This document shows, in pieces, positions 22,501 to 31,652 of a stretch of DNA of 64,000 nt. Origin of the DNA: Acanthosepion esculentum (Eukaryota > Mollusca > Cephalopoda > Sepiida > Sepiidae); the NCBI GenBank assembly GCA_964036315.1, contig OZ038478.1, forward strand, positions 139,199,860-139,263,859. Reading direction: 5' to 3'. The notes under the pieces are model-generated. The model made no database searches. It had not been told where the DNA came from and saw only the letters and a list, made by a program, of their open reading frames with translations. The translations under genes were made by a program, and so were the position numbers. Position 1 is the stretch's first letter; every line of letters begins with the position of its first letter.

Positions 22501-25197
22501 TCTTTTATACGAAGTATCGTTCAAGTAATAATTCAAATAATCTTTTATATAAATAATGCTCTAAGTAAAAGTCATATACTCTTTATATGAATTATACTTG
22601 AATGAATAATTCATTATCCTTGAAGTAATAAATCATATAGTCTTTTATATAAAGTATCATTGAAGTAATAATTCATATAATCTTTTATATGAATTTCCCC
22701 TGGCGTAATGTCACATAATCTATTATATGAAGTATTCTTGATGTAATACGTCATATAATCCTTTCAATAAATTATTGTTGAATTAATAAGTCATATAATC
22801 TTTAATATGCAGTATCCTTGATGCAATAAGGCATATAATTTTTTATATGTATTATCCTTGAACTAATAAGTGGCATAATCTTTTGTATGAAGTATCGTTG
22901 AAGTAATAGTCATATTATTTTTATATGAATTTACCTTGAAGTAATGTCATATAATCTTTTATATGAAGTATCGTTGGAGTAATAAAATATATAATCAGTT
23001 ATATGATTTTTCCTTCAATTAATAAGTCATATAACCTTTTATATGGATTGTCCTTGAAATAATAAATCATATAATCTTTCATGTAAATTATAGTTGAAGT
23101 ACTATGTCATATAATTTTACATGAAGTACCGTTGAAGTAATAATTTATATATTTTTAGGTAAAGTATCCTTGAAATAATAAGGCTTATAAAGTTTTATAT
23201 GATTTATCCTTGAAGCAATAATTCATATATTTTTTATATGAAGTATCATTGAAATAATAAGTCATATAAGCTTTATATGGACTCTCGTTGAAATAATAAT
23301 TTATGTAATCTTTTATATGAATTATCCTTCATTTAATAAGCATTATAAACTTTTATATGAATATCTTGAATTAATAATTCATATAATCTGTTATATAAAG
23401 TACCGTTGAATTAATAAATCATATAATCTTTTATATGAAATATCGTTGACGTAATATGTCATATAATCTTTTATATGAATTATCCTTAAAGTACAAATTC
23501 ATGATATTTTATATAATGCATACTTGAAGTAATAAGTCATATAATCTTTTATATGAATTATCCTTGAAGTAATAAATCATAAAATCTCTTTTAAGAAGTA
23601 TCGATGAAGTAGTAAGTCGCATAATCTTTTATATGAATTATTCTTGAGTAATGTCATATATTTTTATATAAAGTATCAGTGAAGGAATACTCATATATTC
23701 TTTTATGTGGAGTATCTTTGCAGTAACAAGTCATATAATCTTTTATATGCAGTATCCTTGAAACAATAATTCATATAATCTTTTATATGAAGTATCATTG
23801 GAATAATAAGTCATATAATCTTTCATGTGAACTATCGCTGAAGTAATAATTCATAATAGTCTTATATAATGTTATATGAATTATCCTTGCATTAATAAGC
23901 CATATAACCTTTTATATGATACATCGTTGAAGTAATGTCACATAATCTTATATATCAGGTATGGCTGAAGTAATAAGTTAAATAACCTTTTATATAAATT
24001 ATGCTTTTAGTATAATCTTTTATATGAAGCATCGTTGAAGTAATAAATCATATCATCTTTTATAAGAATTATCCTTCATTTATTGATTCATATAATTTAT
24101 ATATAAATTATCCTTGAAGTAATCAGTCATATACTCTTTTATATGAAGTATTGTTGAAGTAATAATTCATATAATCTTTTATATGAATTATCTTTGAAGT
24201 AATAAATTATATAATAATTTATATGAAGAATAGTTGAAATAATATGTCATGTAAGCGTTTATATGAATTATCTTTGAAGTAATGTCCTATACTTTTTATG
24301 TGAAGTATAGTTGAATTACTAATCATATATTCTTTTATGCGAAGTATCTTTGAGGTAATAAGTCATATAATCATTTATTTGCAGTATCCTTGAAATAAAT
24401 CACATATTTTTTTATTTGAATTATCCTTGAAGTAATGATATATATTCTTTTATATGCATATAACAAATCATATAATCTTTGATATGAAGTATCCTTGAAG
24501 TATTAAGTCATATAATTTTTATATGAATTATCCTTGAAGTGATAAGTCATATATCTTTTATACGAAGTATCATTGAAATAAGAAGTCTTATGATCTTTCA
24601 TATGAACAATCGTTGAAGTAATAATTCGTATAATCTTGTATATGGATAATCCTGTAATTAATAAGCCATATAATCTTTTATATGATGCATCGCTGAAGTA
24701 ATAATTTAAATAATCTTTTAAATGGAGTATCGTTTTAGTAATAAGTCATATAATCTTTTATATGAAGTATACGTATATTGAAGCTGATATAATCTCTTAT
24801 ATGAATTATCCTTTAAGTAATAAATCATATTATCTTTTATATGAATTATCCTTCATTTATTAATTCATATGATCTTTTATATGAATTATCCTTGAGGTAA
24901 TAATTTATATAATCTTTTATATGAAATATCTTTGAAATAATAATTCATATAATTTTTTATATGAATTATCTTTGACGTAATAAACCATATAATCTTTTAT
25001 ATGAAATCTCGTTGAAATAATAAGTCATATAATATTATATAAGATTTATCCTTGAAGTAATATTATATAATCTTTTATCTGAAGTATCCTTTAATTAATA
25101 ACTCTTATAATGTTATATGAAGTATTGTGGAAGTAATAAGTAATATTTTATATACAATATCCTTGGTGTAATAAATCATATAATCTTTTATATGAAA

Positions 25198-25873
25198 CTA
25201 GCAGCATGGCCCGGCGTTGTCCGTGCTTGATTCAAAAATCGTACGACTGATACAGCAATTGCTATCATTTGACTGCGAATTGTTTCTAAGCTCTATACTA
25301 AACATTAAATCTGTTACGAAAAAAGAACTAAACAAAATGAACACAAAACTATCAGCTTTAAAAAATGACTCGTAACTGGAAAAACCGAAGGAAAAAAGAA
25401 TGTTAACAATAAATACTTTTTCACACCCAACGCAGTTCTGCGGAATCAGAATCAACGTTGAGTTTAAGCAAGCGAATGAGCCAATTGGATTAAAGTGCCA
25501 TGCAGATTTAAATTTTTCGCACTTGTGACGAATGCAGCTATTGATTTTTTTTGCATGCTAGCATGCTAGTTAACATTTGTGTCAGTCAACTGTTGGCTCT
25601 CACGCTGACCAATAGAATCTTCCTGCCTATTCGTGGCAGCCAGGTATAGGCTCTCACACTGGCCAGTAGAGAATGGCCGCAATCTACATGAAAACTGCCG
25701 TAGAAGCATGAAAAAATCGATTATTTAAACTATCGATGGGAGTTGGGAAATGAAAAGTCGGTCTTGGTTTTTCTTAACTTGAAGCATGTGCATGTAAATC
25801 TTGGTGCAAATCCGTCGAAAATTGCGGCCGTTCATTCGTTACACACACACATCCTGCCTTTTATAGATAGAGA
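25198..25873 (-). mobile_element. Complete non-autonomous Helitron (676 bp) inside the satellite
   Basis: Read on the minus strand it begins TCTCTATCTATAAAAGGCAG and ends with the hairpin region GCACGGACAACGCCGGGC (6-nt loop, one mismatch) followed by CATGCTGCTAG. These are Helitron 5'-TC and 3'-CTRR ends, and the terminal motifs match those of the larger Helitrons at 9.1 kb and 62.4 kb. The bases outside are A (25197) and T (25874). Joining them restores a normal satellite unit, so the insertion was between A and T without duplication. It lacks Rep or helicase coding; the open frame at 25.20-25.46 kb has no family signature. Confidence 0.9.
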
Positions 25874-26328
25874 TATCGTTGACCTAATAAGTCATATAAA
25901 CTTTTATATGAATTATCCTTGTAGTAATAAGTCATATAATCTTTTATATGATGTATCATTGAAGTAATAATTTATATAATTTTTTATATGATGTATCGTT
26001 GAAGTAATAATTTATATAATCTTTTAAATGAAGTTTCCTTGAAGTAATAATTCATATTCTCTTTTATATGATGTATCGTTTAAGTAATGATTTATATAAT
26101 CTTTTACACGAGTTATCCTTGACGTAATAATTCATATAATCTCTTACATAAAGTATCCTTGAATAGTAATTCATATAATCTTTTAAATGAAGTATCCTTG
26201 AAGTAATTAATCATATAATCTTTTATATTAAGTATCATTTCCGTAATAAGTCATATTATTTTTATATGAATTATCCTTGAATTAGTAATTTATATTATCA
26301 TTTGTATGAAGTATCCTTGAAGTAATAA

Positions 26329-26960
26329 TTCATATTATGTTGTTTATGAAGTATCCTTGAAGTAATAATTCATATTATGTTGTTTATGAAGTATCCTTGA
26401 AGTAATAGTTCATATTATGTTGTTTATGAAGTATCCTTGAAGTAATAGTTCATATTATGTTGTTTATGAAGTATCCTTGAAGTAATAGTTCATATTATGT
26501 TGTTTATGAAGTATCCTTGAAGTAATAATTCATATTATGTTGTTTATGAAGTATCCTTGAAGTAATAATTCATATTATGTTGTTTATGAAGTAACCTTGA
26601 AGTAATAATTCATATTATGTTGTTTATGAAGTATCCTTGAAGTAATAATTCATATTATGTTGTTTATGAAGTATCCTTGAAGTAATAATTCATATTATGT
26701 TGTTTATGAAGTATCCTTGAAGTAATAATTCATATTATGTTGTTTATGAAGTATCCTTGAAGTAATAGTTCATATTATTTTGTTTATGAAGTATCCTTGA
26801 AGTAATAGTTCATATTATGTTGTTTATGAATTATCCTTGAAGTAATAGTTCATATTATGTTGTTTATGAAGTATCCTTGAAGTAATAGTTCATATTATGT
26901 TGTTTATGAAGTATTCTTGAAGTAATAGTTCATATTATGTTGTTTATGAAGTATCCTTGA
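26329..26960. repeat. Homogenised 40-bp sub-array
   Basis: About 16 almost identical 40-bp units (TGTTTATGAAGTATCCTTGA then AGTAATAATTCATATTATGT), with an AATAGTT/AATAATT variant alternating in blocks. The hairpin core of the older array is replaced by CATATTATGTTGTTTATG, which pairs poorly. High identity indicates recent local amplification. Confidence 0.9.
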
Positions 26961-27009
26961 AGTTATAAGCCATATAATCCTGTATATGAAGTATCCTTGA
27001 AGTTTATTC

Positions 27010-27600
27010 TACGTAATTTTCTGGCAGTTATTTCAGACTATGGATTAATTACCTCCTTTAGGTTTTACCATATTGTTTTTTATTAATTACTCTTGTATTA
27101 ATTAATCTTCTATTAATTAAGTCTTGTATTGTTTTGGAATTTGTTGTAGCAACTTTTATGTTTAGTTTAGATAGATTCTTTTCGATTGTAGTTTTGATAG
27201 AATTAGTCGGCAGGACAATATCTTTTTTTGATTCATTTGCATATCTCAGGAAGGGACATTTTTTAATATATTTTACGGTCCTTTTGCTTTGACTTGATTA
27301 TAAAATAATTAGAGTATGTACTTCAAGCTGCATATTCTTAGAGCTCTTCTTAAGTAGAATCCGATGATTATGCTGGATTTTATTTTGTTGTTATGATGGG
27401 AATAGAAATTTATTAGGTCGTTTTTGGACACTGAGTTTTAAACTGTTCTTAATTCGGTGTTGCTTCATATCTAGGATGGTTAAAGAATTGTGGTCTTCTT
27501 CCATTTCGTATGTAAATTCCATTATGTGTTCGACTTTGTTTAGTTGATCTAATAGGTCAGATAAATCAGTAACATATAAGTAGAGCATTATCAATATGTC
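27010..27600 (-). pseudogene. Penelope-like reverse transcriptase C-terminal fragment
   Basis: On the minus strand LLDQLNKVEHIMEFTYEMEE is followed by LTILDMKQHRIKNSLKLSVQ, KRPNKFLF and, with frame changes, HNHRILLKKSSKNMQLE, then KNLSKLNIKVATTNSKTIQD near 27.13-27.19 kb. The pattern (hydrophobic FTxExE, FLD, RKPT-like KRPN) is that of the reverse transcriptase palm and thumb of Penelope-like elements. The catalytic YxDD box would lie just before the fragment and is not recognised. Downstream the homology runs into the satellite at about 27005. Confidence 0.65.
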
Positions 27601-27809
27601 GAAAAGACATTGATTGTTTGTATGAAATATTTTGAAAAAAACAGGATTTGAGAAATTCTATAAGATACATGCCACCACTCCCATTGGTAATACAAATTTG
27701 AATTTTGTAACAAATCATTATATAATGCGAAGCGGCATTGATTGGTGCTCAGACAGCACGTTTTTATTAGTTGAGCCGTTTGCTAGAGATCTATCTATCT
27801 ATCTATCTA

Positions 27810-28165
27810 TATTTGCAAAAAAAACTAACATAGTTTACAAATTTAAGTACCCTTTGGGAGATTTATCTCCAACGGATTAAATAATATTTATTTTGGTCAC
27901 ACCAAAAAACTCGCTTTCACGACGCTTGACTATACATTTGAATGATAACTCTAACATTTTTAGGCATTTAAAACAACATTCCTGACCGCATACACAATTC
28001 TGGAAAATCCTTGTTGAAAGCACAACTATACTTAAACATGAAAACAATAAACAAAAACTAAAAATTCTTGAAGCTAGATGCATAAAACAATTGAAACCTA
28101 ACCTGAACAAAATAAACTATGAAACTCCACAAATATACTCAAATGCCTATAATTGATAACGCAAG
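27810..28165 (+). pseudogene. Penelope-like GIY-YIG endonuclease fragment, plus strand
   Basis: The plus-strand frames read TNIVYKFKYPLGDLSPTD, then a stop, then SRRLTIHLNDNSNIFRHLKQ, later KQKLKILEARCIKQLKPNLN and INYETPQIYS. This is the CPLGD...TTLSRRLTxHL...H...F form of GIY-YIG domain typical of one group of Penelope-like elements. It is opposite in orientation to the reverse transcriptase piece at 27.0-27.6 kb. The preceding DNA (27.61-27.80 kb) contains an open stretch and a short (ATCT)n tract but no recognised family. Confidence 0.65.
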
Positions 28166-28240
28166 CCATAGGTTTATAAAAACGGCTTCTCATACCTAAC
28201 ACCTCTCGTTTTCACTCTCACGTGGTCATGTGTGATATCT

Positions 28241-28426
28241 AACGATTTTTTTGTCTATTCAGCATACGGGGACCGACATGCCAGAAGGTTTTCTTTACTG
28301 GTTAGCCGTACCCTGGATGCGAAGGTGGACATTGTCCATGTCGATTCCGAAGGCCGGTTGATTGTGGCCGATATTGCCGTTAAACGTGGTTCGTTTCGAG
28401 TCGTTGCGGTTTATGCGCCCACTCAG
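28241..28426 (+). pseudogene. LINE endonuclease fragment related to the 29.3-35.6 kb LINE
   Basis: The translation NDFFVYSAYGDRHARRFSLL and VADIAVKRGSFRVVAVYAPT closely follows residues 60-110 of the endonuclease of the full LINE (there, VVYSAYGNRMARGVSLLV and VADIAVKSGSFRVVAVYAPN). It is a detached piece of a related copy, and nothing of ORF1 or the reverse transcriptase accompanies it. Confidence 0.8.
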
Positions 28427-28490
28427 AGAGGGAGATGTAGTCGTGAGCTCTTAATTGTCCTTCTACCCGGGTGGTTAGCTACCTGTGGTA

Positions 28491-28609
28491 GAGCACATAA
28501 CAATTGCCCCTTATCACCCTAGAAGCAACGGCCAGGCAGAGAGTTTTGTGGATACTTTTAAGAGAGCACTAGAAAATTCAAAGGTGGGTCCACTGATACA
28601 GCATCCTGT

Positions 28610-28611
<2 letters not shown>
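28491..28611 (+). pseudogene. Short Gypsy integrase fragment
   Basis: EHITIAPYHPRSNGQAESFV followed by DTFKRALENSK is the integrase core around the catalytic Glu (PYHPxSNGxAE). It resembles Gypsy-1 and Gypsy-2 but is not a copy of either. It runs into a (TA)n tract at 28612. Confidence 0.8.
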
Positions 28612-28662
<51 letters not shown>

Positions 28663-28665
28663 TAG

Positions 28666-28704
<39 letters not shown>
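28612..28704. repeat. Microsatellite (TA)n then (GA)n
   Basis: A (TA)n tract with a GATAGA interruption continues into (GA)n up to 28704. The Tc1-like element begins directly after it, and the other end of that element is also followed by (TA)n. This suggests that the element inserted into this microsatellite. Confidence 0.9.
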
Positions 28705-28705
<1 letters not shown>

Positions 28706-29673
28706 CTGCACAAATGTAAGTGAGCTCCGAGGTTAATATTAAGAAAAATTTTCTAATCAGCAAATCCTAATTAAACTTTATATTCATTAAGAAAAACCTT
28801 TATTAAATTATGTTTTTTATAAGACTGAAAGAAAAATATTAATTCAAATTAAGATGTGCAAAAGTAAGTGAACATTTACATTTGAAAACTGTATTTTTGT
28901 TTTACACAGTTGCCATAGTAAATAATTTTTTGTACACGTGTAAAAATGAAAATAACATGTGCTCATTTCTTTGGTAAGATGTTTATACTGCAGTCAATCA
29001 ATATGACACATTGTGTATGCAAAGGCGTGCAGGTAAAGAATATTTTTTAAATATTATTCCAAGAACAAAAGAACTTCCTTAGTCTTAATAAATCGCATAA
29101 TTGAAGCCACTTTCATGATAGAGAAGGATTTAAAAATGATTTGGAATGTACACCTCCACTGTGCGACAAATTATTTATAAATTGTTGTGGTAGGATCCAC
29201 CTAATGTGCATAGTGGAGTACTGACTATATAAATATGGTTGGTACCGGGAAGACAGAGAGGCGAACCCCGAGAGTCTCTGTGGTTAGCGTTATTTTTTGC
29301 TCTAAAAGACAAGCTTGAAGCGAAAAAAGCCGTATAGACCAAAGACCTGTTAAGTTTCTGTTTTTGATATTTTATTTTCCGTTTTTGATATTTTTATTTT
29401 CTAAAACTTTGCCCTTTTTATTTTCTGGTTAGGTGTATTTATACATTCTTTTCTCTTTTGTTTATTCTCCTTCTTGCATCCCCCCCCCCCTCACCGTTTT
29501 TGTTTGCATTATTCTGTTTATTTTCCGTTTGAGTTATCTTTTGTTGTCCACGTTTTTCTTTCTGGTTATTTTTATTTCTAGTCATTGTTTAGCGTTTAAA
29601 ACAAAACAAAAAAAGAAAGTTTGAGAAAAGAAACTAACTCATATGTCGACCGTGGTGAACTTTGTTCGCCAGC

Positions 29674-31608
29674 ATGGTTGACAAAAACAGCGACACTCCA
29701 GCTACACCGGTAACAATACCGGTGTCACCTGAAAGAGCGGCCTGGAGCCGGAGTGGGCCGCTGGAAGGGGATGGCATTTTTTATGCCAATCAAGGGCGGG
29801 AGTGTGAGGGGGGCTTCGGGGGGAATGAGTTCCTAACTATAAAGGAAGCTTTTGAAGAGGTCGACATACGGACTATTTCCCTACTTACCTCAGATGTCAA
29901 GACACATAGACTGAGTGGAGTCAGCAGGGAAATTATGGAGGAGGCACTGAAAACCCTGAACATAAATCCAAGGGTGCTCGCAAGAAGGACGAATGCACTA
30001 TGGGATATTCTTCTCCAGACAGAGGAACAAGCCAAACGGCTGGCCGGATGTGTATTAAACACAAAAGCCCTAAGGCTTCAAACGGAATATTTGGGAACCC
30101 GGCGAACCAGAGTTACCATTCATGGGGTGCCAATAGACATCCCGGAAGACAGAATGGGGGACTTCTTCTACATATATGGAGAAGTAAATGAAGTTAAGGC
30201 CATAAGTGGTAAAACCGGAATCGAGACAGGAGATATGGAAGTACAGATCACCCTGAATAGAGAAGGCTTCCGAGAAATCCCCAACATCTTGATCTGCCGG
30301 AATAGAAAAATGTTGGTGGTGGTAGAAGGACGAAAACCATGTTATTGGCTATGTGGAGACGTGGGCCACATGGCGAAGGGGTGCCCTACTAAAAATAAAG
30401 AGCAAGTTCCACCGAGTCCAGCAGTGACAGCAACTACAGCAACAACAACAGTTATTAAACCTGAAGAGATTCCAAAACCGGGTGGAGAATGGACGGAAGT
30501 GACCAGAGGAAGGAAGTCCTCAACTGCTCCATCTCCACCCCAGAAGGAGATTCCCCCCAAAAGGCAGACGGAAGGGGAAGTTAAAAAACAATCAAAGGAA
30601 GGCCAAAACAAGCGGCTCGAAGAACAACCAAAACTGCAACAGAAGCAAAAAGAACAGCAGCCTCAACAGCAGAAGCAACAGGAACAACAACTTCAACAGC
30701 AACGACAAAAGAAGCAACAGCAGCCTCAACAGCAGCGGTCTCAGCAGAAACCGGAGCTCAAACACCGGAAGCAGCAAGAGCATTCACAAATGGAGCAGCA
30801 ACAGGAAGCACCAATGGAGGTAGAGAGTATGCCTACACCACGAGCTTCCTCTTTGAAAAGAAGTAGGGAGGAAGACACTGAAGAGGAGGAAAAAAAGACC
30901 TCTGGCCGTAGCAGGGTAGAGTGTAGCATGGATAGAACCAGGCGGCACTCCTTCCCTGCATCGCCAATAAGACATACTGTTTCCCCTAGAGATAGGAGTC
31001 TCCCTTCCTCCCCTACACGTACTCCATCCCCCTCTCCCTCTATTTCTTCCCCCGGTTCTGTAAATACGCCACCCCATACATCCACTTCTTCCCCTCCCCA
31101 TCCTTCAAGGGAGAAGAAAAAGAAGAAAAAGAAACTTTTTGAAGGGCCCGAAACAATCTGTCATGTAGACAAAGAAGTCTACAAGAACGGGCTCACCAAA
31201 CAGAGAAAAGCACTTTCGGGGCTCCTTTTCCAAATGAACGAGGTTGACGGGAAGTCAACAGAAGACCCTCGCAACTTTCCAAAGGCGCCAGGGGTGATAA
31301 CCTGCGTAAGGGATATGGGGGCTTACTTGCGTGTGTGGAGTCATCTGTTCGAAGCGAAAGAGGCCTTCCCGAACATCAGAATGTTCGATATGGAGGACAC
31401 CAATATAAGAAGATTGCGACAATTTTGTGCAGGGAGGGTCCCCGTTTTGATCCATCCCTCATTATATAAAGCGATCAAACTAATATACCCCATGGACGTT
31501 GGCGGTATTGCCCTGGATGGACGCATTACGTCAGAGTTGGGAGTAGGGAGCCTGGGGCAATCCGTCGGGGTCCTGTCCAGCTCAGATTTCCGCCCCGTAT
31601 GTGATTAA
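29674..31608 (+). CDS. LINE ORF1 protein (RNA-binding, CCHC zinc knuckle), intact
   Basis: ATG at 29674 starts a 644-residue open frame beginning MVDKNSDTP; an in-frame extension upstream has no ATG. ORF1 proteins bind the element RNA and form the transposition particle. Residues about 223-237 are CYWLCGDVGHMAKGC, a knuckle of the form CX3CX4HX4C, one residue longer than usual between the first two Cys. Before it lies a folded region with RRTRVTIHGVPIDIPEDR, an RNA-recognition-like pattern. A Gln/Lys-rich stretch (about 310-375) and a Ser/Pro-rich basic stretch (about 430-485, ending KKKKKK) look disordered. A conserved-looking C-terminal part (about 490-644) follows. It has no stops or frameshifts, unlike ORF2. 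Confidence 0.88.
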   Translation: MVDKNSDTPATPVTIPVSPERAAWSRSGPLEGDGIFYANQGRECEGGFGGNEFLTIKEAFEEVDIRTISLLTSDVKTHRLSGVSREIMEEALKTLNINPRVLARRTNALWDILLQTEEQAKRLAGCVLNTKALRLQTEYLGTRRTRVTIHGVPIDIPEDRMGDFFYIYGEVNEVKAISGKTGIETGDMEVQITLNREGFREIPNILICRNRKMLVVVEGRKPCYWLCGDVGHMAKGCPTKNKEQVPPSPAVTATTATTTVIKPEEIPKPGGEWTEVTRGRKSSTAPSPPQKEIPPKRQTEGEVKKQSKEGQNKRLEEQPKLQQKQKEQQPQQQKQQEQQLQQQRQKKQQQPQQQRSQQKPELKHRKQQEHSQMEQQQEAPMEVESMPTPRASSLKRSREEDTEEEEKKTSGRSRVECSMDRTRRHSFPASPIRHTVSPRDRSLPSSPTRTPSPSPSISSPGSVNTPPHTSTSSPPHPSREKKKKKKKLFEGPETICHVDKEVYKNGLTKQRKALSGLLFQMNEVDGKSTEDPRNFPKAPGVITCVRDMGAYLRVWSHLFEAKEAFPNIRMFDMEDTNIRRLRQFCAGRVPVLIHPSLYKAIKLIYPMDVGGIALDGRITSELGVGSLGQSVGVLSSSDFRPVCD

Positions 31609-31652
31609 GGTTTTTTGCCTTAACTCTTTTTTTATATTTGCAGGCCTAGAAA

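Larger units (their letters stand above)
19541..27005. repeat. Satellite array, unit about 40 bp, with a hairpin core
   Basis: About 170 units (excluding the Helitron insert) of an AT-rich repeat of about 40 bp. Most units carry the near-palindrome CATATAATCTTTTATATG (a 7-bp stem with loop TCTT), joined by GAAGTATCCTTGAAGTAATAA or the variant with ATCGTTGAAG. Units vary by substitutions and small indels through most of the array. A late block (26.33-26.96 kb) is far more uniform. The frames that are open across the array are low-complexity and not genes. Confidence 0.95.

Noticed and set aside
25198..25455. 85-codon minus-strand frame inside the small Helitron as a captured gene
   Set aside because: No recognisable domain, and it runs into the Helitron 3' terminal hairpin. 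More likely chance in non-coding cargo.
19541..27005. Regular repeats considered as a CRISPR-like array
   Set aside because: Units are directly adjacent, with no unique spacers of constant length and no cas-like genes; the context is animal. It is a tandem satellite.
30342..31101. Several minus-strand open frames opposite LINE ORF1
   Set aside because: They mirror the Gln- and Ser/Pro-rich coding of ORF1 (Leu- and Gly/Arg-rich on the other strand) and have no motif.
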